Below the pieces are notes generated by a model. That model did not search any database. It worked only from the letters and a program-made list of their open reading frames with translations, and was not told where the DNA came from. Source: Trichobilharzia szidati (lineage: Eukaryota; Platyhelminthes; Trematoda; Strigeidida; Schistosomatidae). From it: DNA of 64,000 nucleotides. Where the stretch lies: assembly GCA_944472155.2 (NCBI GenBank), contig OX235272.1, positions 97,780,020 through 97,844,019 of the forward strand, given 5' to 3'. How positions within the stretch are numbered: position 1 is the stretch's first letter; every line of letters starts with the position of its first letter. Made by a program: the position numbers and the translations under genes. Positions 35,310 through 48,100 of the stretch are shown here, piece by piece.

Positions 35310-36330
35310 TTATCGGTCTACTACGGGGTGCCGCCAACAATTATACATCTCTTCCAACAGCCGTGCGACAACGCTGTATGCCAAGCAATCCACAACGGGA
35401 AACTCACGGAATGCTTCGAAGTGAAGGCGGGAGTAAGAAAGGGAAGGCTGCCTACTATCTCTAATGATTTTCCTGATTGCAGTAGACTGGATAATGCGAC
35501 CAACACAACCGGCTGGGCAGCGAGGAAACAGGCATAAAATGGACCAACCCAAAAATTTGGAAGATCTGGACTTCGTCGATGGTACATGTTTGATTTCCCA
35601 CAAACATGAAGATATGCAGGTGAAAAGCAGCAAGTTGGCAGAGGAAGCATCGAAGATAGGCTTTCAGGTGAACACATAGAAGACAGATGTAGATGACGAA
35701 GATTCCTGGCCAACAGCAACTGTAACAACAACAGACAACAATCAGCATAAATGAGAGAATTCTGAGAGAAGCAACCTCCTTTACCACCTACCTGGGAAGC
35801 ATCGTTTCAACTACAGGCGGAACTGACGAGGATATCAAAGCAAGAATCGGAAAAGCAAGACAAGCTTTCACTACTCTCAAGTCTGTGTGGAGGTCAACAG
35901 CACTCAGCATCAAAAATAAGATCCGGATTTTCAACTCCAATGTGAAGTCAGTGCTACTATACGGATCAGAGATTTGGCGCGTTACGAGAGTCACTTCGAA
36001 CAAACTCCAAACCTTCATCAACAGCTGTCTTCGCTCAAGACCAGATGGCCAGAAAAGATCAGCAACAGGGATCTCTGGGAGTGAACCAACCAGGAGCCAA
36101 TTGTGCAAAAAATAAGAAGGATGAAATGGAGGTGGATTGTCCATACTCTGAGAAAACCATCAAGCGACATAACAAGCCAGGCCATCTGTCGAGTGAAACC
36201 CGAATAGGAAGTGGAGAGTTGGTCACCATTGCGAGGTTGACATGGGGGAGGTCATGTGAAGAGGAGATGAAAGCATGTTGGCAGACGTGGAGCCAGGTGG
36301 AAACGTCGGCAGAGAACTGAACTCAATCTA
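35310..36330 (+). pseudogene. RTE/SR2-like non-LTR retrotransposon, 3' half of RT
   Basis: Across shifting frames the plus strand encodes the end of the polymerase domain and the C-terminal region: AIHNGKLTECFEVKAGVRKG, VDWIMRPTQP, NLEDLDFVDGTCLISHKHED, then the LGSIV and IKARIGKARQAFTTL region, SLIKNKIRIFNSNVKSVLLY-like sequence, LQTFINSCLRS and the KRRMKWRW-like tail. The catalytic box that should read F-A/V-DD is FVDGT, so the second Asp is lost. At least four frame changes. Endonuclease and N-terminal RT are missing, as is usual for 5'-truncated insertions. Confidence 0.8.
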
Positions 36331-36589
36331 GAGGTGCGGCTGAAGCGCTATTTTCCTCTAGGAACTGTAGGAAACAACAAAAATAGTTAGTCTGCTACTC
36401 CATTGCTTTGAAGCTTAAAGACTTGGAAGTTCTAGGAAAAGTCGAAAATATTTTTCTTATGCTTTATCTGTTTTTCTGTTAATATTATATTGAGTAGACA
36501 TCCTGTAGCTATTTTTTGTTATTTGGTCACAAATAATGACTAGTAGTTTTACAGACAAGTCTAGTCTTTAGATGGGCATTATTACTCTA

Positions 36590-36670
36590 CATTCTGCAGT
36601 GACCGGGACAAGTTACACATACAAAGAAAACAAAGTAGCCGATGTGTTGAGCAGAGAGATCTCAGCATTC
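36590..36670 (+). pseudogene. Gypsy RNase H/connection remnant
   Basis: Reads SYTYKENKVADVLSREIS, the KGKENxVADxLSR signature at the end of Gypsy-type RNase H. Sequence on either side, up to roughly 37.2 kb, is too degraded to assign. Confidence 0.55.
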
Positions 36671-36699
36671 TAACTCAAACTTTTGATGCAGCCGTAAAA

Positions 36700-38453
36700 A
36701 AACCTGATGCCACATTTAGAAAGTCAACATTTTACTATTCCAGCACTCTCAATACTATTTGTCAGTTTCTCAGAGGGAATACAAAAAGAGTCAGCCAAAC
36801 TGACATATGATGGAAATGCTGATGGTATGACGACAAATTACGAAATCCGCACTCTCAGCTATCACTAGACAACCAGCGGCTTCACCATGGCATATACGAT
36901 AGTGCGAAACCCAGTGCACCTGATTTGAGATATTACCATAAGTCAAGTAGGGCACTCCTCAGTGCAACCTAGTTGAGAGTGAACTCTTTCAGTGGAGATC
37001 GCTCCAATCGCTATTCACTGCCAGCCGTTCACTTAGCTGCTCTATTGGATGATAGCTTCAAGAGTAGGCTAGGTCATTACGCGAAAGCTATAGGTTGGAA
37101 TTCTCAGGAAAAATACTTTAGAAACAGATAGTTCTATCAAAGTAATTACCGAAATTAATGACCTAGATGATGTACTGTCACAGAAGGAGGATTTTCAAGT
37201 CTGTTTTCGAATGCACTGAAGTAGGTGAAATTTTGTGAAACATGTGGAAGGATATTGACCACACAACAGTTATAGAAAACCCGAAATTTATAAAACAAAA
37301 TGGAGATCATAATTGGTTACTAGTCGCGTCATTTTGAACTACTTTGTCGCTAACTAATCCTTAATAACCTCATAGTCCTATGTTGTACAGTCGTCACGGC
37401 ACACTAGTTTTTGGCTGATATACAGGAACTTAGAGCATTCCACTTTTCGTATACTTCATCATTTGCCTCTGAATTTTTTATTTCTGTCTTTATCGGTCTT
37501 TCACTATTCTTTTCTTTTTTCTGTTGTGTGCAGGTGTTAGCACTGCCCTATCTGTCTTACATTCTGTCTTCCTGCCCCACGTCTCACTTATTTGCTCTAT
37601 TCACAGTCTAAGTCTCTTCTCGTTTCATCTGTTCACGCCTTCTGGAGAATGTGTATCTGTCTAACCGGTGGATCTTCCCGGAAAACAAATCATTTAGATG
37701 CCAGCAGAACCAATGCCCTAGCACAGGTCATACACTCCCTCCGAAATGTGTAATGTGCCTCCTCATATTACGTTCAGCATGAAGTTGTCAGGGAGATATT
37801 TTACAGCAAAATCCACGGGCGTTGTGGAACTATTGCTTAATTAAAAGAATGGGTGACTCTAAGCTGTGACAGCCCAAAACGAAACTATCTCCAGCTACCA
37901 ATCAGATGCGTCAGAGGTAGAAGTGCGTAATTTGAAATAAACGTCAATATACAAGTAATGCACTGCTAAAAAGTAGTTACATAGGATAGTATTATCAATT
38001 TCCCACAGGAGTCCTCATAGTCAGGTTAAACCGTTATCTGTAAATAAATTCATCAAGGTCATTAACCCGTTCATTAGGTAGTTTCGTTTTGGACTTATGT
38101 AGTTTAGAGTCGCCCAACTCGCTTTTGCTAGCATTGTAATAAATATAATCATAAAATTATCTTTTAAAACACCAGGCGACCAGCAGTAGACAGGACTAAC
38201 TTCTATCGTAAGCCTCCTTTCATGGTCTCCAGTAGCGATGATATGTGTGTAGTGAGACTGGACATGCAGAAAACCAATAAAGACAGAGAAATATTATCTA
38301 AACACCAAGAGGACAGCATACAAAGTGGTTTGGGTCATACCGGCTACTTAACTGGTTATTGAATTGGAGGTCTCGTTTGTTTTATTGAAGCCTTCAAGGT
38401 CAATTAGGTGCTGCAAGGTCAGCTAATTGTATCGTTTTTACATTTTATTCAGT
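36700..38453. other. No gene recognised
   Basis: Probably includes eroded Gypsy sequence at its left. The ORF at 37411-37611 is a pyrimidine-rich hydrophobic translation with no support. Confidence 0.4.
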
Positions 38454-38462
38454 ATAAGTACG

Positions 38463-40896
38463 GGCAGCCTGTAGACGGCCGTAGGTCATTTGATCAGCTG
38501 ATGTCTAGCGGCTTTATTTAACGAAAAAACCTCGAAAATAGGTGATTTTTCGTTGTTTTACACACTTTTACACCTATATTGCTGCTAAAAGTTGATGTAA
38601 TAAGGCGTTTTTAGCATAAACGGGAAATGATGGTGTCCTTATCCGGCCGTAATTTACGGCCAATTTACAAATTGTTGAATTACGTACTTTTCCGTTCAGG
38701 AAACGTCGAATTACTTGAATAGACATAATATAACGACTTTTGGTGAATTTTTTTGCAGTTTAAAGGATTATACATGGACATGATGAGGTGGGATAGTTGG
38801 TTTTGTTGATTATTTGATATACTTAGTTGTGTACTTCTGCTAATGCTGTCAAAGCTCCTGTACATGTATTTCATTAAAGTAAATCTACAGAAATGCCTAG
38901 AAATTATATACGCATAGTATTTACTTATTTTATGGCATATACTTGATGTTTACAGGTAGATGCAATATCCATTTTTTCTTCTTGAAAAATATTGACTGAT
39001 GTAATTGTATACGATTAAACTGATTATTTCATCATTTTAAACATGTTAAGTAGTTATTTATTGCATTTACAGTGGTAACAATGTCTACATCTTTAGAATT
39101 CTTTTGTTCTTTTTCAGATAATATCTACTTTCGGGAATTTCATGGATTTGGGCGATAAAGAAAAAGATATCTGCCGTGTTGTTGGTTGTGTATTACATGT
39201 TTATTCATTAATAAATGTATTCCTCGTTATTCGTTTGTGTATTCTACTTGATAAAGCTGATTTCTAGCCTTTGCGTAATTTGTGAGGTACCGAGTATATG
39301 ATGTGATCTTAAAAATGCTAGGTAAAATTAGATATTCGGAGAGGCTTATTGATAAAAAGACTATGTCGTGCCGTAATGAAGTTACTGCGTCCACTTGTAA
39401 AAGAAAACATTGAGGTTATAAGCGCTTAGTTATATATCGTCTTAGTAGGAACCTATTAATTGACTTCGGATTCATAGTCAAACAAGGTTAAAAGTAAATC
39501 TATCTGAGATAGTGAGCTTGCGATTTCTACTTATCGTAATAAACCAAGATGGGAATAATGTACCTATACTGTTAGATTTATAACTCAGTGCAACTACGGT
39601 GATCGTAATAATTAAAAACGGAATGCCTACTATTGAAATACAATTATACTTCATTAGAATACCTACGGTTCGCAGCTACAGAACACGGTACGTTTCTATC
39701 TGTTCATGTAATCGCGTAAACAACAGTTTCCCAGACGCCGCATTTACTTCTAAAAGTTTGCCCTTAATTCTTAACTTAGCACGTGTTACTAACGTCACTG
39801 GAACACAACCGCGTTACAACAGAAGGAACACAGATTCATTAAAAAAGTGTTTATTAAACAAAAATTAGATTTTAGATGTACACATAATTCAGATGAGTAG
39901 TCCTCCGTCATTGTCAGTAGGTTCCATCTGCGTACCAGCACATATGATTCTCCGTAAGCCTGAAAAGTTTTAAGAAAAGCATTATTAACTTAGGTGGTAC
40001 ATGTATGATCTGAATAAAAAATGTTTTTTCATAAGCATTTACAAGTAATCCCTTCACAAACAATATATATAAGTAGCTAAATAGTTTTCACTAAACTCAA
40101 GGGATTTCGCAATTTATCGTCGGTCGATATCTAGTAGGTCCATCGTAGCATCATGAAATGAAATATTATTTAACGACAAGTCGTGGAATAGTTTCCAAAG
40201 CTTGAACAAAGACTTTAACAAAGGTGACAACAGCTTTATGACAAATAATACGAGTTTTGACAGCATTAATAATAATAACGTCATGTTCATAGTGACTATA
40301 CAAACAATAATGGGTATTATTATCACAACGAATTCATCATTAACTTAGATAGACAACTACTTATTATACAATCATATCAATTAAATGTATCACTTAATCT
40401 TATGAAGCAGGTTTTTACTTACTTTCACTGCATTCTCGCAATAGTGATGTGGTCAACTAGCTTATTCCAAATGAACTCAAGATTAATCCTGAAAGGGAAT
40501 GGAGATCCAGTTTATTTCAACTAAAAACATGTATCCTTCATGTATTACACTGCTTAGTGAGACATTTGATACCTGCTTTCCGATCTTCCTGACAGGAAAA
40601 CAGTAAATGTAGGTTTACCTACATATACTGTTTTGATCTTGATATGGGATGAATTCATTGAATTCAGCAAATAAATCCTCCGGTTTATCAAATCTATCAT
40701 GAGCTGTAATAGTATGTGCTGTCAATTATGCACCCGACTTGATAAAACGCCCCTGGCAATTGCGAACTTAACCAAGCAGTTAAATGATGTTTGAAATTAC
40801 CGCAGCTCTAATGACAAACTGGCCAATCACAAGCGAGCAAATCACTTGTTAATCTCACTCGCGGGCACTCAAAATTACGGCCGTCGACAGGCTGCC
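38463..40896. mobile_element. Non-autonomous MULE-type element with 9-bp target duplication
   Basis: The left end reads GGCAGCCTGT-A-GACGGCCGTA and the right end is its reverse complement with one change (GGCAGCCTGT-C-GACGGCCGTA). The element is flanked on both sides by the identical 9-mer ATAAGTACG (38454-38462 and 40897-40905). Terminal inverted repeats plus a 9-bp duplication are the hallmark of Mutator-like elements. The 2,434-bp interior has no transposase. About 240 bp at the right end match the palindrome core at 24690-24930, including DLFAEFNEFIPYQD on the minus strand, after which the frame breaks. A hydrophobic minus-strand ORF at 40114-40326 is of doubtful meaning. The intact duplication implies a relatively young or well-preserved insertion. 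Confidence 0.9.
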
Positions 40897-40905
40897 ATAA
40901 GTACG

Positions 40906-42559
40906 TCACACAACCCTATCCCAAGTGAAAAATGTATGATATTCTATGAGAACTTTTGCGTTTTTCCCAAATACTACAAACCACATTTTGACCAATCCCC
41001 GCACCACTTCTCTTGGAGTCTACCAGAGCTAAAGTACCCAAGCTTACAATAATGCTGAATTAAATCTCAGTAATTCTGAAATAATTCTAGCATCCTATAG
41101 TGAGTAAATTCTGAATCTGTTCTCGAGTGGTTTGTTTAATGGCACAGACTAGAACTCAGTGCTGGTTTTCAGCGTGACTAGAACTAATTCAGCACCGTGT
41201 TCTTTTTCTCGGCATTTTTAGGAATAGATCAGAACATACTGGGTTTGCTTATCAGCGCTGTTCCAGCCCTTATAGAACATATTAAGCACTGACTAGCATC
41301 ACTTCAGGACGACAAGACTTAATTCAGCACTCAGCTCTCTTTTTAAGCACGACCGGCGTTATTTCAGAACATAGTGGGTAGATAAAATCTTCATTTACCA
41401 TAAAAAGGCATTATCGACGCATAGGTTAGAATAAGTTTAGAATTGTTGTAAGCTTGGGTAGTCGAGTGGCGGGACTTACTACGCATAAGTTCACCGAAGA
41501 TCTGGAACCTCTACCTTACAATCAAGAAGCGAGCTCAAAGAAATCACTGGTTTATACTAGCTCGTAATCAGGATATTCAATATCCATGGATATTGGAAAT
41601 CACAATGTTTTACTTGAGCAGTGACTGCTAACATATATATATATATTGTTATATTTATGATTAGGTGAATTAAATAACTTTCCTCATGATGGATTAACTT
41701 ATGAGGTTGTAATTAAAATATAAGGTGCTAGTCAGTTCATTTTATCACAGTAATTAGTAAGTTTTAGACTAGGGTTCAGTAGTCTAACTCAACACACGTG
41801 CAACTTAGCTAAAGCGTGTTAAATATCATTCTTCCAGTAGAAATAACTGTTGTCTTTAACAACATACGTGATTCATTCATGTCGTAATTTTTCGTAAATG
41901 ATGCATCTGTATACAGATATCTGTATCATATATATGAGATAGTCGTTTGTGTTTAACTGAAATCATATTGTTTCTTGTCATTTCCACCACATATGAACAT
42001 TCTTAACACCTAGTTAATTGCTCCAGAAGACCCTGTATAAATCCTTCTAATTTACCAAATTCTACCACAATCAAAGTCAGTGATAATGTGTTAAGCCAGG
42101 ATAGAAACCATAATCCAATGATAACTAGTAGATATACTGGGTATATTTGTATATTAATATGCATTTATACATATTCACACTTCTCAGTATTTCTTACCAT
42201 AGGTTTTCTTTCCACATAAGCTGAGAAAGTGTCTATAATTATAACCAGTGCAAATACACGACTCTGTAGAGGGTAAAAAGCAGAGAAGTCCACATACGAA
42301 ACCTCGTTGTGAGACACTTGCAGGGGAAACCAATAGTTCATGTTACCTGTCTATTGTCAGTTTATTATGACCTCAAAACCAGCGCTTCTTGTTTTTTTAA
42401 TAGTCCTGTAATTCTGATGAACTGTGATGGAATGAGCTTTGACGCTACTCGTAATGCAGAATACCGCAGCATACTTTTGCTATATTTAGTATTAGTTGCA
42501 GTACCTGACCATTATTCTTTCCGAAAAAGAAACTTCCGAATTCATTTTGTCGTGATACC
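40906..42559. other. No gene recognised; (AT)n tract
   Basis: Contains an (AT)n run around 41633-41648 and repeated 'cagcac/cagaaca' phrasing at 41080-41380 that looks like a degenerate short tandem array ('ttcagcac', 'ttcagaacat' recurring). No coding feature seen. Confidence 0.4.
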
Positions 42560-44351
42560 AGTTGTGTTCACCCTGTTCAGCTTCAGTCTATTTCATTATT
42601 AATAAATGGTTAACAGTTTTTCAGCTTTGCCATGGAGTACCATTTCCCCTTTGAAAGTAGCATGTTATAGTTGAGAAATTTTAACAGCTATGCGAATTCC
42701 ATCTCGTACTTTAGTGAATCTACCGATAATATGATTCTGGTGTACAACACTCACATTCCTTAGGACAATAGGATATCTTACAGATGGCTTGTTATGTTTT
42801 ACTTTGCACCCAAATGGTGAACAGGAACTTCAGTAGAATAAATCATCTAGCTTCCTAATAAATCAAATTCTGCAGCACGGCAGCAGGAAGCGCGGTCGTT
42901 GTTAATCCGGGCCCCGACAGATCCGGCATGATATTTTGTGACTTTGTTTGAGTCATAGCATTGGATTGGGTAACTGCTTTTTGTCTAACCGCTATCCAAA
43001 CAACCTTTCTGGCATGGTAGGACCTCCAGCGACATAAGTCTCAGCCAGTATATCTTGTTGGGTCATTGCGGTGTTCAAGCCCGACCACCACGTCAAGGTA
43101 GCAGCTTTCGGTCGGGAGGACTGTAGGTACATTCCACCCGTATCTGGATAGATCTTCAGGTAGCATTGAAGGTAAATTAAGTAGGCTCTTGGACAAAACT
43201 TCTCACAACCACAAACTGTCGCGCAATGGTGATATCTCTACCAGAACTAATATAATTTTATATTCCTGTGCAAGATTCATGTAGTGACTGAATATTTAGT
43301 ACTCCAGAGTGAATATATTGTTGGTAAATAGAAATATAGCTCCCGGTGTTGTAAAGTCTTGTATATGAGGAGAGTGTTTTGGAGGACTTTTTGCCGATTG
43401 AAACATTTTCGTTCCAGAAGACCACAGTATTGTTTGTCACGTTACTGAGTTAAAGATGTTGTTTATGATCTCTTACCATGGGTTCATGGACAATAATGAC
43501 ACTTATTTCTGTTTTTAGAGCTCTTTCAAATGATTCATTTCACTGACAGGTTAGTCAGTACTCCCAAACGTTGATCTCCGACGAAATCTCAGCACGAATA
43601 CAGAAGGCTAGTTTCGCACATGCCAGTTTACGCCATCTCTGGCGTAGACGTGATATCCGGTTATCGACCAAAGGACGTGTGTACTGCTCAGCAGTCCGCT
43701 CTATCCTCCTTTATGGCTGGCTGTGAGACCTGGCCATTGAGAGCGGAATACATGAAAAGATTAGCTGTCTTTGATCATAGGTGCCTGCGTTCTATCTCCC
43801 GCGTGAAGTGGTATAATAAGGTGAGCAATATTGAGGTTAGGCGTCGAGTGCTAGGTAAGGCGGGGAAATCAATAGACGAGACTGTGAAATTACATCGACT
43901 GAGATGGTTAGGACATGTGTTACGTATGCCTAGTCATCGCCTTCCTCGATGGGCAATGTTAGCTGATATAGGGCCAGGATGGAAAAGGGTTAGCGGCAGT
44001 CAAACGAAAACATGGCACCAGTCAATGAAATCTACAACAGTTGGTCTAAGCCACGTAGGAAGGTGTAGACTTCCTGGTTTGGGTCCTCGGGACGGTAAAA
44101 ACCAATGGTTGGAAACAATTGGTGACATGGCTCAAAATCGTTCTCAATAGCTGGTGCAGATGCATCCATCCCTTGTGACTTATGATTTCCAATGAAACTG
44201 TTTTCTTCTTCGTTATTACTATTCGGTTGTCTCACACCTCTGTTTATTGTCTCAAATATGCATTTCTCCTACTTTCTTCTCTTGCTTTGTGTGCTACATG
44301 GAGTGTGGCGACTTGAACTGCCGCACGTCGGTGGAAAGTTCTATGTCGAAA
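42560..44351 (+). repeat. 1,792-bp repeat, inverted twin of 303-2094
   Basis: Near-identical reverse complement of 303-2094, 42 kb away. The boundary at 44351 is where 'ctatgtcgaaa' continues differently in the two copies; the boundary at 42560 is at 'agttgtgttcaccctg'. It carries the plus-strand RT fragment described below. Confidence 0.85.
43565..44150 (+). pseudogene. Non-LTR RT C-terminal fragment (twin of 504-1090)
   Basis: Same block order as the minus-strand copy at 504-1090, including the same 4-nt duplication (gctggctg) near 43714-43724 that breaks the frame before CETWPLRAE. One amino-acid difference in the 176-codon frame (WPLRAEYMKR here against WPLRAEDMKR). The shared damage shows both copies derive from one already-dead master. 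Confidence 0.8.
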
Positions 44352-44499
44352 ACCGACCGACTTTACACATAGTGTAGTTAATATATGAGTTAAGTGCAGT
44401 TTCGATTAAATCCTGTTAATCTGCTTAATGAGATAAAAAGAATATATGGTAACCAAATAAATTTCCATCAGAGAGGCTAACCACTAATATAGGAATAGA

Positions 44500-44690
44500 A
44501 CTTGTTCACTGTGGTAGAGTATAATTGCGTTATGTGTAAAATTTATTTTGATAAAGTCTCACAGTGTTTTATAGTAATATTTAATGATGACGTTTCGAGC
44601 ACAATCATATCAAGGTGATATACTTATGAGCAATAAATTGTGCCCGAAACATCATCAGTAAATATTACTATATAACACTGCTAAACTAAC
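44500..44690. repeat. Hairpin repeat with about 44-nt arms
   Basis: Positions 44562-44605 (cagtgttttatagtaata...) pair with the reverse complement of 44637-44680 (...tattactatataacactg) with few mismatches, around a roughly 30-nt loop that contains a second small palindrome. Halves of the same unit occur at 9325-9430 and 58935-58975, so it is an interspersed family. Type unknown. Confidence 0.6.
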
Positions 44691-45186
44691 CACTACTTTT
44701 ATCGTATCTAGAATATAATGATTGGATATATTTTCGGAAAGATGGTTGTTATATTGCAAAGGTGCACACTGTTTACAGTGTTTAACAAAAGTAGACTAGT
44801 AATAGTCAGTCTGCGGTCAAATTTTGTTCACAGTTAATGCAATTTTGATTTGAAGTCTGTCCATAACTCACGTGATTAGACAGTGTTTTAAAGACGTGTT
44901 ATATATATATATATACCTTCATTATTTTAATTTTGATTAACTTCCTTAAAGAAGTTCGGACCAGTTTGCCGAAGAAAGCATTGAAATTAGCTATTTCAAT
45001 TTCTCTGAGATTTTCCAGACATAATTCTGAGATATGTTTCGTAAGCAGTTGTTATACACTAGTTTCAGGATATGTGTATGCCGGGTATAATCGTATTTCG
45101 TATGGATTTGCTTACTGCTATTTGTTATCTAACTCTTTTTTTTCTTTTTCAGATTTTTGAGTTCTAATCAGACACATAGTGGAACG

Positions 45187-48100
45187 ATGAGTGCACACTC
45201 TTGTTCATCTATATTTGAATACCTTAAAAATATTGGTGTTCATATGCTTGACGAACTATATACTCATCCTCCAACATGTTTAGTTGTTTTCAGGGAACTA
45301 CCAGAATTATCAAAACATTTTGTTATGAGACTTTTATTTATTGAACAACCAATACCAAAGTCTATTGTCTCTGGATGGGTTGACAAAGGTTCCAGCACTT
45401 TACTGAACGATGCCTGTAAAGCTTTAACGGACTTAAGAATTTGGCACTCAGCCGATACTAATGTCTCTAGAGGTTCATGGTCTTTAAACAAAAAATATCA
45501 AGAATCTATTCGAATATCATTATTTGGAGGGTATGTTTTATTTTATTCTTGAATCAAACTATAGAGGAAAACCTTTACTTGGTGATTTAGGTGTTGTGAC
45601 AAATGATAAGTACTCAAAAAGTGTTGAATTTTTAAAATCTTATGCGTCTGAGAGATGGGATGTAAGTTTTTTCCTTGAAAAAGACCGTGTAACCAAATAC
45701 GCTCAAATCAACAGGCTATACTTCATTTTATGGTAGGCTCTGAATCAGCAGAGATTGGAAATGTTGTCAAAGATGTACTCTTGCTTTCCAATTTAATGAA
45801 ATGGTATGTTCAGTGGTAATAATAATTATAATACATATTTTTTGCCATCTTAAATAACAGCGAAAGTAATGATACTCCAATCGGCATTACGAAGCATGGA
45901 TTTCACTTTCTGTTGATGAGTAGACAATCGCAGGTGCTAGTTTTTATTCTGCATTATTTCGACTACTTGAAGGTAGTTTAATTTCTATTTACTCACCACT
46001 TCGTTTTTCACAATTAACAGGAGAACAGTAAAAATCTGGTTGGCGCTTTACAGTTTGTCTTTCAGCTTAGTTTTTTGTGCCCCACTAAGGTAAGCTTGAT
46101 TCGTTGTGTTAATTGTAAAGTGGAATATTATTCAGTTCAATAAGCAAGCATATGTTCATGTTATCGACCTTGAACTGTGTATGTTGTATGGAAGAGAAGG
46201 ATGTGACTGATTGTTACAAGTGGCCGACAATATAACAGGTACTGTGGTCCATCAATCTTAAAAGAAAAGTGGATTCACTTTAATTGTTACTAAAAGTCCA
46301 GCAGAAATACTTAAAAAATATAGTTAGGTGCTATTGATTTGCTATCGCCGCCTATGTATCAGCTGCTCTTTCACTTATATTACAAACTCTCTTCTCAAAG
46401 CTACTGTTGAGTTATCAAAAACTTTTGCGCGTGTCCGCATTTGTTGAAATCCTAAATATGGTGTGGGTACTTGCTCTATCGCCATCCATCGCCACATTCT
46501 AACATATACAGACATTAAATTCACTTGGTTAACAGAAATCAGTTTTAGTTAGGATCGAAAGCATGAAATTCAATAAGGTTTCAAGTCTAATTGGCAAATT
46601 CTGTCCCACTTCATGGAGCCTTGTGTAATTTTCCCTTCCGTGTGCTACATTCTCATAGGCACAAAAACTATGAACTAAATACATCTCAGAGTATTTATGT
46701 AGAAATAAGTACTCTCTAAGAGTTATTCATATGTATCGTAGAAATTGTAGTTTTCTGCGTTTTAGCTAATATTATATTTCTAATATGTTGTTAAAGAGAT
46801 AACATCCATTCCAAATCTCTCATAAATAGGTATTCCTTCTTTTGGAAAATAAAGATACACTAACACACAGATAGGATCACCTAGTAAAAGTCTGTCCATC
46901 ATCTCATTGGCAGAATATTTTGGGAAATGTCTCACGCTGCTCACTAGTAGTATATATTATGGTGCAGCCCTGGCTGTGTGATGTTGAACAGGTTTCTCAG
47001 GTGTAAGCGTAGTCATTATATTTCCGTAATATAATTAAATCGAAATTATGGTGATTAGAAAAAATAGTACTTCTCTGTAGTGCTTGAGTATTTTTTCGAG
47101 CTTGACTTTAACTCAACAGTCAAGTAAATTTGTTAACAGGTTAAAGCATCTCTACTACTCAAGTATAAGTGTGGATATTCAATCAGTGCATTTGTTTCCA
47201 TTGAATAAAAAGTCAGTATTTTGGATATGAATTAGACAGAAGTAGTTTATAAAATGTAGTGTTTATGGATTATGTCTGCATGATTTTGCGACTCTCTGTT
47301 ATTGCTACCAGCTAACACTATATAACTTATCTGATTATAAAGTGTGACTCAAATGATTATTCACCAACAGCATTGAATTCCTATCACCTTATACGGCGAA
47401 TGTACAAGATTCGCAAAATATTAGCACTTTGACTTCAACACCGTGGTTTAGTAATAGCGAACACATTTGTGAGAATTTCAGAAATAGAAAATAACCTTTC
47501 ATTCGACTACCACTCGTTCTTTATTTGGTATCGTAGGACGCAAAGCGATCAAATCACATAATTATTTGATACTTTTATGAAATATTGGTACAGTGAGATG
47601 GTGAAGTGAAGTGTAAACTACATGTTTTGTATCATTATAAATTACTTAAAATAATCCCAGCGTATTTAAGGAATAAAAATCAAAACAAGATTTTTCTGAA
47701 CGCGTCTCTCTGTCAAGCCACAGCTGCTTCAGCGGAAATACTCAGATTTTACTGACCATCAAAAAAATATGGTCAAAAATTACATAAATTGAAGTGAGCT
47801 TCTTTATGCGTAATTTGATGGTCAGTCAAATCGGAGTGATTCTGCTGAAGAAGCTGTGGCTTACACAGCTAAACGTTCAGAAAAATCTTGTTTTGATTAT
47901 CGTTCAAACAGGCTGCGATTATTTTAAGTAATTTATAATGATTCAGTCTGACTCGATGCTGAAATTGTTCCAAGAAATTCGTAACATCTATGGCCTGGAT
48001 ATTTATAATCTTACATGTCTTGTATCCTTTAGAAATCTACGAACTAGTCCACATGTGTTTCTATGTTGTTATTAATTCAACTAAAATTCCCAAATGCTTG

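Noticed and set aside
35310..35787. Long minus-strand ORFs (107, 136 and 108 codons)
   Set aside because: Antisense shadows of the plus-strand RTE reverse-transcriptase fragment.
40114..40326. Hydrophobic 70-codon membrane protein
   Set aside because: AT-rich repeat interior of a non-autonomous MULE; hydrophobicity follows from base composition and there is no other support.
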